A stretch of DNA of 64,000 nt, from the NCBI GenBank assembly GCA_016745215.1, contig CP050890.1:4278001-4342000 (forward strand). Direction: 5' to 3'. Origin of the DNA: Thiohalocapsa sp. PB-PSB1 (GTDB lineage Bacteria > Pseudomonadota > Gammaproteobacteria > Chromatiales > Chromatiaceae). Below are positions 7,337 through 17,125 of this stretch, one piece after another. The stretch's first letter is position 1. The number at the start of each line of letters is the position of its first letter. The notes under the pieces are model-generated. The model made no database searches. It had not been told where the DNA came from and saw only the letters and a program-made list of their open reading frames with translations. A program made the position numbers and the translations under genes.

Positions 7337-9121
7337 TCACAGCCGGCTCCGGTCCGGTAAAACGGGTTTCCACATTTCCATCCATGCCCGGAATACAATT
7401 GCTTTGAACAATAGGTTTGTTCGGAAAACGGTACGGTTTGCATGGGCGCGCCACATTGCTTCAATACTACCAATAGTAAACCACTCGCCGCTCTCTTCGA
7501 GGTTTACAGAGGTGAACCAGTCAATCCCGTCTTTCCAGGCACCAACCAACAATTCCCGATTCAGGCTGGAAAGCCCGCGACCTGGAGCCTCTAGGATTTC
7601 CCGAGGCAATTCGGCGGCAAATGAATCTCGCAATGCCTGTTTCCTGGTACCGCGTTCTGCCATTGGAACAGCTTTCACCGACTCGATGAAAGCAGGTGCG
7701 GTGAGGGGCGCAAACCCAAGAGTTCCCATTGCATCAAGTATTCTCCAAGTCTTTGCGTATACACCTTCTGGTGCCCACCAAAAAAACCAAGAGCGAGCAT
7801 ATTCCGATTCGTCATCCAATGGCGCCATACGCGCAAATTGTGAAATATCTTGGCCGATCATTTTTTTGCAAAAGTAATCGGAGAGGTCCGGATGCCACAC
7901 CAAATCCGAATCGGCCTCTGTGATCGTGCTTTTCATAGCAAGGAACTCACCAGCCGTTCTCCAATTTGCCCATTCTTTCCAGTAGAAGGCTTTTCGGCCA
8001 AGATCAGATCTTATCGCCAATGCTTGATAAGCCGCTTGGCGAGAACGCTTGGGGAGCCTCTTCCAACCACTTTCAAGCAGGCGGCCAAGACCGCGTAGTG
8101 GCGGATTATCAGGTGGTGGCGGCTGGCCGAAGGCCTCTCCGCCTCCATCACCGGTAAATAGTGGGATATCTGGGGGCAAACCCTCGAGCAAAGCCATCAT
8201 GGAAGTGACCGACGAGTGACCGTAAGGCTGCCCCCAAAGCCTGGATATATGACGAGCAGCGTCAATTAAATCCATATCTTGAGCCGTAACCACATGCAAT
8301 GGAACGCGGAAATGCGATGCTGTGCGCGCTGCAAGCACAGATTCATCGGAGTCGCCCTCACTCTTGAACGTGATGGCCACCTGCGGTTTTTGCCCTAATA
8401 CATTGCAAGCAGCAAATACAACCGATGAATCAACTCCGGCGCTCAGAAGATTGGCAGGCGCCTGCGCTTGTTCTGCTAAACACCTCTCCGTAACATTCAA
8501 AATCCGTGTTCGTAATGTCTTCGATAAAGAACCATGGATTGGACCAATCTGATGCGAATAGCTTCCAGGGATGTATGTTTGTACATACGTCGCTGTCTCC
8601 GGCGATGTTAGGCGCAATTCTGCCCTATGACCATTAGGAACAGCGCGAATGTCGCGCCAGATCGTCCTTGGTGCAAAGCAGTAATCGGCGAACCAGGTTT
8701 GGTTCAGAGCAATGCAATCGATGACGCGCGAGACACATCCAAACTGCAACAGCACCGGAACGCTGTCGCTGAGCAGACAATAGCCATTGCCCAGCACATA
8801 GAAAGCAGCTGCCAATCCGGCAAAATCCCGCTCGATTGTCAAGCGTCCAGACTCGCTTTCAAACCCGACCTTTACCCATAGACCCGAAGGCACCCCGGTG
8901 GCGTCCTGGATTGGTCTGCCAACAATCAATGAACATCCATCTTCAGCGAGTTCGGTGTTGCCTTGATGCAAAGCCAGGACGGGATGCGATGCCCATTGAA
9001 CGTTATACAAACCGACCCGAAAACTTCCCGCCGACTCGAGTGAATAATCTGAACTGATGCGTTTAAGAGCGGGCAGCAACCCCGAGCCCCTCTCGGCATG
9101 TGATAATACGAGTATGTACAT
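7337..9121 (-). CDS. Asparagine-synthase-like protein without the glutaminase cysteine
   Basis: A 594-residue protein with the two-domain layout of glutamine-hydrolysing asparagine synthases. The synthetase P-loop is LLSAGVDSSVVFAAC (about residues 246-260), and a C-terminal EAPGRGLSSLNRELL-like region is present. The N-terminal residue after Met is Tyr, so the nucleophilic Cys of class II amidotransferases is absent and ammonia or another nucleophile may be used. Family members in polysaccharide loci are thought to amidate uronic acids or make related bonds. It starts 1 bp inside the stop of the flippase gene (TAATG), so it belongs to the wecA-wecB-wzx-like minus operon. Confidence 0.85.
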   Translation of the reverse strand: MYILVLSHAERGSGLLPALKRISSDYSLESAGSFRVGLYNVQWASHPVLALHQGNTELAEDGCSLIVGRPIQDATGVPSGLWVKVGFESESGRLTIERDFAGLAAAFYVLGNGYCLLSDSVPVLLQFGCVSRVIDCIALNQTWFADYCFAPRTIWRDIRAVPNGHRAELRLTSPETATYVQTYIPGSYSHQIGPIHGSLSKTLRTRILNVTERCLAEQAQAPANLLSAGVDSSVVFAACNVLGQKPQVAITFKSEGDSDESVLAARTASHFRVPLHVVTAQDMDLIDAARHISRLWGQPYGHSSVTSMMALLEGLPPDIPLFTGDGGGEAFGQPPPPDNPPLRGLGRLLESGWKRLPKRSRQAAYQALAIRSDLGRKAFYWKEWANWRTAGEFLAMKSTITEADSDLVWHPDLSDYFCKKMIGQDISQFARMAPLDDESEYARSWFFWWAPEGVYAKTWRILDAMGTLGFAPLTAPAFIESVKAVPMAERGTRKQALRDSFAAELPREILEAPGRGLSSLNRELLVGAWKDGIDWFTSVNLEESGEWFTIGSIEAMWRAHANRTVFRTNLLFKAIVFRAWMEMWKPVLPDRSRL

Positions 9122-10440
9122 TAATTATGCCTTAGATAAATGAAAAATTCCGCCCCGGCGCGCATTGCATAGCCCAATAATAAAGTTGCTGCCAATCCTA
9201 GTCCAAGAAAGCTGGGTATCAACCAAAAAATGCCTAACACGACGCATGCAACCATCATCAGATTCGACAAAACTAGAGTCCAAGCATAACCGCGTGCGAT
9301 GGCTGTATTGTGGAATACGACGTGGGCCATATCGAAGATAGGGATTAAGGCAACAACAGCGAGGATTGGCCAATAGGAGGAAAACTCGTCGCCGTAAAAC
9401 GACATCAGTTGCGGCGCAAGAAAAATAGTGGGAAGTGCCAGCATCAAGGCTATCCCAATGACGGTCAGCAATGCGCCTCTTTGCAACGCCGCCATATGCG
9501 TTGGACGTTCAGTCAACAGTGAGGACAGCACCGGAAGATAGGCGGCAAGTAACTGCGTGGGCAAGAAAGCGAGGAGCGTTCGCCACTGATTGGCCGCTTG
9601 ATAGGCTCCCATTTCCTCAAAGCCGCCCGGCTGTCGCACCAGAACCGCGTGAGAAACCCATAGCGACAGCATAAATGTGATACCGCTAAATGTCGCAGGA
9701 ACCGCAAAATCGCGGATAATGATCCATTGAGCAAAGACAGGCTTGGCAAATACAGGTATGTTGCGGTTTTGGAGCAGGGTTGTGGCTGATACACTGTAGA
9801 TGAAAGTCCGAAGTAAAGTCGTTAGCGCCAGCCCCAATACTGCACCGGATACGCCATATAAGTAGGCTGAACCAAGAACCAACCCTATGCCGATGACAGC
9901 GAGTATGAATTCAAGAATCGCTATGGTACGAAAACGCTCCAGGCCCGTGAGTATTCCAGCGTGAATTGATGCAATACTATTGCAAAGCACAATGATCCCG
10001 ACCAGCGCTAAGGTGCCGGTAAGCTGGGGAGCCTCGATTAGAGCAGTCACCGTTTCAGCCCCGAAAGCCAGCAAAACAAAAGCGAGCACTCCCATGCTCA
10101 GCGCGGCAAGCCGCAGCAATGACAGGAGGCTTGCGAGGCGCTCGGGATCGGCAGCATGCCATTGAGCGACGTGCTTGGACGTTGTCGCGCCCAGACCAAA
10201 AGAGGCGAAAACACTGACCGTCGCAATTGTGCTCAGCAGCAAACCCCATTCACCGAATTCGGAGATTCCCATCATTCGCGCAAGCACGATGGCTTGCATC
10301 AGCGCGAGAAACTTGACTGCCACTGAATTGACCAGTGACCAGAAAGAGCCTCGTGCCAATCGCTTGAGCACATCGGAACCGGCTAAACGGTAATAGAGTG
10401 CAGTTGGGAGGAATCTGGCAGCGATGGTGCTCCATGTCAT
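9121..10440 (-). CDS. Wzx-like polysaccharide flippase
   Basis: A 439-residue, very hydrophobic protein with about 12 predicted membrane helices. It belongs to the oligosaccharide flippase (polysaccharide transporter) family. The N-terminal pattern RLARGSFWSLVNSVAVKFLALMQ and the GISEFGEWGLLLS stretch are typical. It would move undecaprenyl-linked repeat units across the inner membrane. It is transcribed after wecB and directly overlaps the next gene. No polymerase gene (wzy) was recognised nearby. Confidence 0.87.
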   Translation of the reverse strand: MTWSTIAARFLPTALYYRLAGSDVLKRLARGSFWSLVNSVAVKFLALMQAIVLARMMGISEFGEWGLLLSTIATVSVFASFGLGATTSKHVAQWHAADPERLASLLSLLRLAALSMGVLAFVLLAFGAETVTALIEAPQLTGTLALVGIIVLCNSIASIHAGILTGLERFRTIAILEFILAVIGIGLVLGSAYLYGVSGAVLGLALTTLLRTFIYSVSATTLLQNRNIPVFAKPVFAQWIIIRDFAVPATFSGITFMLSLWVSHAVLVRQPGGFEEMGAYQAANQWRTLLAFLPTQLLAAYLPVLSSLLTERPTHMAALQRGALLTVIGIALMLALPTIFLAPQLMSFYGDEFSSYWPILAVVALIPIFDMAHVVFHNTAIARGYAWTLVLSNLMMVACVVLGIFWLIPSFLGLGLAATLLLGYAMRAGAEFFIYLRHN

Positions 10441-10529
10441 GAGCAGCTAGCCTGTTGCCAAGCGATTTCAGATAGGCACCCGATATTTCTACGTTCCGGG
10501 ACGAACTGTCGTATCAGGCCGCGCATCCT

Positions 10530-11630
10530 TTATCCATGCCCACCAAGCACCCGCTCCAAGGCGGCCACGATGCGCTCCGCCGCGCGTCCATCCCAAAGCT
10601 CCGGCACCGCACCTTTCTGCCAGTCGCCGCGGAACAAGCGTTCCAGCGCCGGCCCCAATGTGGTCGGATCGGTACCGACCAACAGATTGGTGCCCATGCT
10701 CACCGTCTCCGGCCGCTCCGTGGTATCGCGCAAGGTCATGCAGGGCACATGCATCACCGTCGCCTCTTCCGTAATGCCGCCGGAATCGGTAATCACCGCC
10801 TTGGCATGTTTCACCAGATAGTTAAACTCCAGATACGGCTGTGGTTCCACCAAATGCAGACTTTGTGGCAGTTCGCCCACCTGCCGCAATGTCTTCGCGG
10901 TGCGCGGATGCACCGGAAAGATCACTGGCAATCCGCGCGTCCCGGATGCAATCGACCGTAGTAGGCGGGCCAACGCGGCGACTTCGTCCACATTCGCCGG
11001 TCGATGCAGGGTGACCACGAAATAATCGCCCGGGCGCAATCCCAGTTCGTGCCAGAATCCAGGCGGCTGCAAGCGCTCCAGATTGGCGAGCAGAGTATCG
11101 ATCATGGTGTTGCCGACAAAGATGATCCGCTCCTCGGCCACGCCCGCTTGACGCAGATTGGCATTGGCAAACGCACTCGTCGTGAAGAACCAGTTGGTGA
11201 TAGCATCCGTCACCATGCGATTAATCTCCTCGGGCATGGACCAATCGCCGGAACGGATACCAGCCTCCACATGCGCCACCGGAATACACAGCTTCTGCGC
11301 GGCAATGGCACAGGCCATGGTTGACGTCACATCGCCCACCACCAAACAAAGGGCGGCGGGCGCTTCCAGCAACAGCGCTTCGTAGCGCGTTAAGATTGCC
11401 GCTGTCTGCTCAGCCTGCGTCCCTGAGCCTACCTCGAGATTCACATCTGGAGCCGGAATACCCAATTGGATAAAAAAATCGCCCGACAAGCGGGCGTCGT
11501 AATGTTGGCCGGTATGCACCAGCCGGTAACGCAGCGGACCGCCATCCGCTTGTCTCGACTGCAATGCCCGAATGATGGGCGCGATCTTCATGAAATTCGG
11601 CCTTGCGCCGGCGATGATGTCAATCAGCAT
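10530..11630 (-). CDS. wecB: UDP-N-acetylglucosamine 2-epimerase (non-hydrolysing)
   Basis: A 366-residue GT-B fold epimerase that makes UDP-ManNAc for polysaccharide or enterobacterial-common-antigen-like glycans. Family motifs are GARPNFMKIAPIIRAL, GQHYD, VAHVEAGIRSGDWSMPEEINR, TDSGGITEEATV and the RDTTERPETV element. Length is normal for the family. It follows the wecA-like gene by 12 bp. A decayed partial duplicate sits at the left edge of the window. The call is firm for activity; the exact glycan is unknown. Confidence 0.94.
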   Translation of the reverse strand: MLIDIIAGARPNFMKIAPIIRALQSRQADGGPLRYRLVHTGQHYDARLSGDFFIQLGIPAPDVNLEVGSGTQAEQTAAILTRYEALLLEAPAALCLVVGDVTSTMACAIAAQKLCIPVAHVEAGIRSGDWSMPEEINRMVTDAITNWFFTTSAFANANLRQAGVAEERIIFVGNTMIDTLLANLERLQPPGFWHELGLRPGDYFVVTLHRPANVDEVAALARLLRSIASGTRGLPVIFPVHPRTAKTLRQVGELPQSLHLVEPQPYLEFNYLVKHAKAVITDSGGITEEATVMHVPCMTLRDTTERPETVSMGTNLLVGTDPTTLGPALERLFRGDWQKGAVPELWDGRAAERIVAALERVLGGHG

Positions 11631-11642
11631 GGATTTTTCGGA

Positions 11643-12744
11643 TCAACCATCCGTAGGTGTTGTGACCTTGTCATCGGCAAGATAATGCCGAAACGGTTTG
11701 GTCAATGGCAGGATTGACCTCAGCAGCAGGGAATAGACAACAAGCGAGACCACGAACAGATAGCTGAGCGCTGTCTCCGGCAGTTGATGATTCAAAGCAT
11801 TGCCAAGCCCCACAAAAGCATAAGCGGCGGTCATCAGCACCATCAGTAACACGGTTGCGTCAACGCTGAAGCCGGCATGGCGCAGCAGATGATGGGCATG
11901 ATCATGGCTGGCATGAAACATCGAGAGCCGTTGCCGGCGTCGACGCCACATGGTCGTCAGCGTGTCGGTCACTGGAAAACCTGCTATCCAGAGCGCATGA
12001 ATGGGCGCGATGGTTTGCGACGCATCATTCGGCAATGCGATGACGAACCAGGCGATACAGTAACCGAGGAAATAGCTGCCGGCATCCCCCATGAAGACAG
12101 AGGCTTTTCTGCGCCAGGGAAAGCGGTAATTCAATAACAAAAATCCGAGCACGGAGGCAGCCAGGATCAGGGCTGGAAACATCAGCGCAGAGCCGGTCAT
12201 TATTGCGAATGTGGCAACGCTGCTGAGAATGATCAGGCTGATACCACCTGCAAGACCATCAAGTCCGTCGATCATATTCACGGCGTTGATCATGCCAACC
12301 ACCGCGAAGACACTGAACGGAACCGCCAAGAGCCCTAAATCGATGGTGCCAAAACCCAGCAGATTGCCCAGGCTTTCGATGCGAACATCGGCCCCGATGA
12401 CTAGGAACAATGATGCCAGGCCTTGCACGAGCAGTCGCACACGGTAGTCGGTGTCACGCAGATCGTCGACCAATCCGAGCGCTAATAGGAGTCCGGCCCC
12501 AGCCATAATCAGCCAAAATCAGCCAAAATCCATCACCGACTCCGGCCACCCCGGCGCCAACGCAAAAGGCACTGATCATTGCAATGCCTCCAGCCATCGG
12601 TGTCGGCAAGCTATGGGTCTTTCTGGCGCTCGGCAGATCCACTAAACCGACACGATGACATATCGGTACTAGAAGGACGCAAAGCAGGGGCGTGAGTACG
12701 AAAGCAATTGTCATGCCCAACAATAATGTGGAATACGTCGTCAT
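11643..12744 (-). pseudogene. WecA/MraY-type polyprenyl-phosphate sugar-phosphate transferase, frameshifted
   Basis: Two frames together make one GT4 membrane transferase that would link a sugar-1-phosphate to undecaprenyl phosphate and start repeat-unit synthesis. The N-terminal part (12744 to about 12510) has the HSLPTPMAGG motif. The C-terminal part has LVDDLRD, NMIDGLDGLAGG, VFMGDAGSYFLG and HDHAHHLLRHAGFS. The break is a perfect 10-bp tandem duplication, AGCCAAAATC at 12511-12520 and 12521-12530. Removing one copy restores FWLIMAGAGLL in frame and gives a 363-residue protein. It may be a real mutation, a slippage switch or a sequencing error. Confidence 0.9.
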
Positions 12745-12988
12745 GGTTTTGCGCCAATGCCTGCAATCGTAAAGCGGGCTATTATTTTATTGAAGGATGT
12801 GCAAGGCTGCGGCTGAAATCAGCATGCATCTGTTTCCCCGGTTGTTGTGTCGCCCTGGGGTACTCATGAAGACTTCCTCTTCGAAGTGGATGATTGCCCC
12901 TGGGCTGGTAACGACCTGTCGGCTGCATGGGTGCAGGCTGGCTGATAGCAGCGACCACAAGCATTCAGCGACCATAGGGCGCACGAGC
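12745..12988. other. Intergenic region, nothing recognised
   Basis: There is no plausible gene or repeat family here. It separates the wecA-like gene from the lipocalin-like gene on the same strand and may hold the operon promoter, but no clear -35/-10 pair stands out. Confidence 0.5.
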
Positions 12989-14149
12989 TCATGGTGTCAC
13001 AGGGGTTGGAGCATTGTCGCTACCATAGCCACTCAATTCCACATAACCAACGCCACCGTGAGAACCGCTAATACGGACCGGGCCTTCCCAGTAGACCATA
13101 TATGTCGTGGTGCGAGCATCGAACTCGTTATCCTGCATCAATGGCACGACGGAAAGATCGACGCCAAATTTCGGTAGCGCAACACGCCAAGCCATTGGAT
13201 AACGCCGACTAGTCTTCGGGCTGCGCCAGTGGTCTACTGCATCAAGGGTGAAGTCGTCGGCGTCGAGCACACTAAGATCCCCATCCGCAGCGACGGTTCC
13301 AGAGGTCAGTACGGCACGTCCATCGCGCGGATCGAACAGTCGATACAGCATGATATCCTGACCATCGTCGAGTTGCAGTGCAAACCAGTCCCAACCCAGG
13401 TCGAAAATCTCAAAATCGCCCCATTGATGGTCGAACCAGGCGATTCCGGACACCTGCCGCTGCTCACCATCGAGGTTCAGCGTTCCCTGGACATCCATCC
13501 GCGGCCTGGTGTAATAATAGCTGGCACCGGTGCTTTCGAAATCCAGAATTCCGGTTCCCCCCTGCATCACCGGGGCTACGGCTTGAATCAGCTGCAAGTC
13601 GAATCGGCTGGCGTCGACATCGAACCGGAGCCGATCGATACCATCCCCTCCGGATAAAGACCATCCGCCAAACACAAAATCAAAATGATCGACTGTTCCT
13701 GATGAGGGATTACCCGGAGTACGCCGCTGACTGATCGCATGCCTGAGGTTCTGGTGATCGACCATGGATGCATGCGCCACGCTGTAGGTACCAAGGGCTT
13801 GGATCACGAAAACCACATAATGAAAGCTATACTCGTTACCTGCGCCATCGCGTAGATGGCCATTATAGTACCACCACTCGACATAGTTATCGTGCGGGGC
13901 ATCATCGCGTGGCAGTTCGACTTGTACACCGCTGGACCGACGGACATCATACCAGCCTTCCGCGGCCTGATTGACCGGCATCATTCCAGCCTGCCAGAGG
14001 TAGTATAGGGCGCCACCCAGGAACAACAGGACGATGACCGCTGTGATGTGACGAAACCGACGTTTGTTGCGCCATTGCCGGCTGCGACGCAAGGAACCGC
14101 GACCAAATATGCCGTCACGACGGGATCTACGGGATGATTGTGGTGACAT
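12989..14149 (-). CDS. Membrane-anchored CrtC/AttH-type lipocalin-like protein
   Basis: About 386 residues. A basic N-terminus is followed by one membrane segment (ITAVIVLLFLGGALYYLW) and then a double lipocalin-like domain. Hallmarks are VEWWYYNGHL near the start and GIAWFDHQWGDF in the middle, as in carotenoid 1,2-hydratase (CrtC) and AttH-type proteins. These are often encoded next to lipoprotein-type ABC exporters, but none is present here. GAGG sits 8 bp before ATG 14149, so the longer frame to 14281 is not used. Carotenoid work is possible in a phototroph, but membership of the wider family is the safer call. Confidence 0.82.
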   Translation of the reverse strand: MSPQSSRRSRRDGIFGRGSLRRSRQWRNKRRFRHITAVIVLLFLGGALYYLWQAGMMPVNQAAEGWYDVRRSSGVQVELPRDDAPHDNYVEWWYYNGHLRDGAGNEYSFHYVVFVIQALGTYSVAHASMVDHQNLRHAISQRRTPGNPSSGTVDHFDFVFGGWSLSGGDGIDRLRFDVDASRFDLQLIQAVAPVMQGGTGILDFESTGASYYYTRPRMDVQGTLNLDGEQRQVSGIAWFDHQWGDFEIFDLGWDWFALQLDDGQDIMLYRLFDPRDGRAVLTSGTVAADGDLSVLDADDFTLDAVDHWRSPKTSRRYPMAWRVALPKFGVDLSVVPLMQDNEFDARTTTYMVYWEGPVRISGSHGGVGYVELSGYGSDNAPTPVTP

Positions 14150-14354
14150 CAAAAATGCCTCATTGTAGATCAAATGCTGCCAGAATTCCTTAACCGAGAG
14201 AACTCCTGCCAATCCAGGGCAATTGACGAAAATGATCTTATTCAATGGTACGCCAGATTGTTGCCGAGTTGGCTGACGCAAAACCGTCCCGACCTAGAAA
14301 CCGATGACATACTGACGAGGCTCACCCCCGCTTAACCAGAGACGAAGGCTGACT

Positions 14355-15131
14355 ATGAACCACGAGCTCAAGATTCTATTGTTTGCCGGTTTGCTGCCCC
14401 TGACCGCCTCCGCCGAGATCAGAACGGAGGTCATCGAATACCAGGACGGCGACACGAGGTTGACGGGTTATCTAGTTTATGACGACAGCGTCGAGAGTAA
14501 ACGCCCTGGCATTTTGGTCGCGCATGAATGGTGGGGACTCAACGACTACGCCAAACAGCGTGCCGGGATGCTTGCCGAGCTGGGCTATGTGGCATTTGCG
14601 CTGGACATGTATGGGGAGAACAGGATCACCAGCCATGCGCCGGATGCCAGGGGGTGGATGCAACAGATCACGAGTAATGTCGACGCGTGGCGCGCCCGGG
14701 CGCTTGCCGGGCTGAATGTACTCAAATCCAGCGAGCGAGTCGACGCCGATCGGCTTGCCGCGATTGGCTATTGCTTCGGCGGCGCCACGGTGATGCAAAT
14801 GGCGTACGCGGGTGCAGATCTTGATGGTGTCGTCAGCTTTCATGGTTCACTGCCGCCAGCCCCAGAAGGCATCGAGATCAAGTCCAAACTCCTTGCTGCA
14901 CACGGCTATGACGATGGCTTTGTGGCGCGGGAACAGGTCGACGCATTCCAACAGTCACTGGCCGCTGCCAATGCCGACTGGCAGCTGGTGATATACGGCG
15001 GAGCGCGCCACAGCTTTACTGACCCTGATGCTGGAGAGTACGGAATCGACATGCTTGAGTACAATGCCGAAGCAGACGCTCGCTCATGGCAACTGATGCA
15101 GGACTTTCTGAACGAAGTGTTTGCTGACTAG
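14355..15131 (+). CDS. Secreted dienelactone hydrolase family protein
   Basis: A 258-residue alpha/beta hydrolase with an N-terminal signal peptide (LLFAGLLPLTASA, cleavage near residue 20). The DLH catalytic residues are visible: Cys in GYCFGGATVMQ, Asp in HGYDDGF and His in ARHSFTD. A conserved HEWWGLNDY supports the family. It probably hydrolyses a lactone or ester in the periplasm; the substrate is unknown. Its stop codon TAG runs into the first base of an R2 repeat. Confidence 0.9.
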   Translation: MNHELKILLFAGLLPLTASAEIRTEVIEYQDGDTRLTGYLVYDDSVESKRPGILVAHEWWGLNDYAKQRAGMLAELGYVAFALDMYGENRITSHAPDARGWMQQITSNVDAWRARALAGLNVLKSSERVDADRLAAIGYCFGGATVMQMAYAGADLDGVVSFHGSLPPAPEGIEIKSKLLAAHGYDDGFVAREQVDAFQQSLAAANADWQLVIYGGARHSFTDPDAGEYGIDMLEYNAEADARSWQLMQDFLNEVFAD

Positions 15132-15274
15132 TGCTCTGCTGCGGAAGTCGCGAGAGCGTTTGTCGTCGTTGTCGTATCGTGGTCGTCATCGATAACCCAC
15201 GATAAGCGATTACGACAATGATTAAAATAACGACAAACAGCAGAAACGGTAGATGGACATCCGCACCGCAGCAC
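15131..15274 (-). repeat. R2 repeat, long form (144 bp)
   Basis: The ends GTGCTCTGCTGCGGAAGT and ACATCCGCACCGCAGCAC form an imperfect terminal inverted repeat of about 18 bp. The middle carries GTCGTCATCGATAACCCACGATAAGCGATTACGAC-type sequence shared with the other R2 copies. It directly abuts the hydrolase stop codon. The remaining bases up to 15422 hold no recognised feature. Confidence 0.78.
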
Positions 15275-15422
15275 GTAACTGGACTCATGTATCTGGAGCA
15301 ATGTTCAAGAGGGCGCTGGACGCAGTTCTGGAACAAGATCAGTGCGTTCTGTGCCTGGTTTTGTGCCCAGTCTCATTAAGTTAACTTCTTTGAAGGCAGC
15401 ACCACCTGCAACTGAGTAGCAC

Positions 15423-16865
15423 ATGCCGGAAACCGCATTAGTCTGGTTTCGTCGCGACCTGCGACTGACCGACAACCCTGCCTTGCAGCAAGCAATCGCC
15501 CGCTGCGAACATGTATTACCGATTTATATTTGGGCGCCGGACGAGGAAGCCCCATGGCAACCAGGTGGCGCGTCGCGTTGGTGGCTGCATCACAGTGTGA
15601 CCGCATTATCCGCACAAATCGAGGCGCTCGGCTCGAGACTGATCGTCGCACGCGGCGACAGCCTGGCGGTATTGCAACGACTGATCCAGAAAACTGGTGC
15701 CCGACACTGCTGTTGGAATCGGCTGTATGAGCCGGCCATCGTCAAACGCGATACGGCAATCAAGCAGGCTTTACGCTCAGCCGGCATTCATTGCACCAGC
15801 TTCAATGCGGCGTTGATGCTAGAACCTTGGCAGGTCAAAACCGGTGCCGACGCTCCCTATCGAGTATTCAGCCCATACTGGCGGCGCTGCCAACCACAAC
15901 TCGACGATATCGGCAGTCCGGTGCCGGCACCCGCGGCTTTGCCGCCGATCACCGACGAGATCGACTCGCTGCCCATCGACGATCTGAATTTGCTGCCTCG
16001 CATCCGCTGGGATCAAGGCCTGGCCCAGACCTGGCAGCCCGGCGAATCTGGTGCGGCACGCCGACTCGAGCGCTTTCTCACCGGTGCTATCGAACACTAT
16101 GGCGAGGGCCGGGAATATCCAGGTCAGCCCGGCACCTCGGCATTATCGCCGTATCTGCATTGGGGCGAAATCAGCCCGCGTCAGATCCTGAAAGCCATCC
16201 AGGAACGCGGTCTTGCGAAGCAATCGGACTCGGAACACTTCATCCGCGAACTCGGCTGGCGCGATTTCAGCTATCAGATGCTGTACCATTTCCCGCACAC
16301 GCCACTGGAGCCGCTCAACCCTAAGTTCGCTTCCTTCCCATGGCGGCAGGATGCGGACGGCACATTGTTGCGCTGCTGGCAGCAAGGCCAAACCGGCATC
16401 CCGATCGTCGACGCGGGCATGCGCGAATTGTGGAGCACAGGCTGGATGCACAATCGTGTGCGCATGATCGTCGCATCGTTCCTGACCAAAAATCTGCGCC
16501 TGCCCTGGCAGCAAGGCGCACGCTGGTTTTGGGACACACTGACAGATGCCGACCTGGCCAGCAATACCCAGGGCTGGCAATGGAGCGCCGGCAGCGGGGC
16601 CGATGCGGCACCTTACTTTCGCATCTTCAACCCCGTGCGCCAGGGCGAGCGCTTCGATCCCGAGGGCATCTATGTGCGCCGCTGGTGCCCGGAATTAGCC
16701 AGCTTGCCGGATAAGCTCATCCATCAACCCTGGCAGGCTTCGCCCACGCAATTACAACAGGCCCAGCTTGTGCTCGAGAATGATTATCCGGTACCCGTGG
16801 TTGATCTGAGTACATCCCGCGCCGAAGCGCTGGCCGCTTACGAGCAAATCAAACAGAACAATTGA
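15423..16865 (+). CDS. phrB: Deoxyribodipyrimidine photolyase (class I CPD)
   Basis: A 480-residue DNA photolyase that splits UV-induced pyrimidine dimers using light, FAD and an antenna cofactor. The N-terminal antenna domain starts LVWFRRDLRLTDNPAL. The FAD domain contains YPGQPGTSALSPYLHWGEISP, ELGWRDFSYQMLYHFP, GIPIVDAGMRELWSTGWMHNR and DTLTDADLASNTQGWQW, all typical of class I enzymes, including tryptophans of the electron-transfer chain. Length matches the family. It stands alone on the plus strand. Confidence 0.94.
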   Translation: MPETALVWFRRDLRLTDNPALQQAIARCEHVLPIYIWAPDEEAPWQPGGASRWWLHHSVTALSAQIEALGSRLIVARGDSLAVLQRLIQKTGARHCCWNRLYEPAIVKRDTAIKQALRSAGIHCTSFNAALMLEPWQVKTGADAPYRVFSPYWRRCQPQLDDIGSPVPAPAALPPITDEIDSLPIDDLNLLPRIRWDQGLAQTWQPGESGAARRLERFLTGAIEHYGEGREYPGQPGTSALSPYLHWGEISPRQILKAIQERGLAKQSDSEHFIRELGWRDFSYQMLYHFPHTPLEPLNPKFASFPWRQDADGTLLRCWQQGQTGIPIVDAGMRELWSTGWMHNRVRMIVASFLTKNLRLPWQQGARWFWDTLTDADLASNTQGWQWSAGSGADAAPYFRIFNPVRQGERFDPEGIYVRRWCPELASLPDKLIHQPWQASPTQLQQAQLVLENDYPVPVVDLSTSRAEALAAYEQIKQNN

Positions 16866-16915
16866 GCGCGGCAAATAAGGGAATGACGCCTGATCGATCC
16901 AGGGACTTCAGTTTG

Positions 16916-17100
16916 GGCGATTGCCGGAAAGAAACATACCAAGCTGATGCCGGATTCTCGTTCGCCTTGGCGATATCGTGGTAGCAGAAAAAGGTAGCAG
17001 AAAAAGGAAGCAGAAAAAGGAAGCAGAAAAAGAGCAGAAAAAGGACACCCACTTTTCGCTTTTCGTAGGGAGAGTCAAGCTAAATGGGTGTCCTTTTAAG
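16916..17100. repeat. R1 half copy (d), AGCAGAAAAAGG tandem repeat and GGACACCCA inverted repeat
   Basis: 16916-16976 matches one half of R1 in reverse orientation (GGCGATTGCCGGAAAGAAACATACC). 16981-17043 is five units of a 12-13 bp tandem repeat (GTAGCAGAAAAAG and variants). AAAAGGACACCCA (about 17040-17052) and TGGGTGTCCTTTT (about 17084-17096) form a 13-bp inverted repeat. The GGACACCCA end also borders the IS-A derivatives at 26767 and 34453. Confidence 0.7.
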
Positions 17101-17125
17101 GCGCTTTTTTTAAGGCGCTTTTAAT

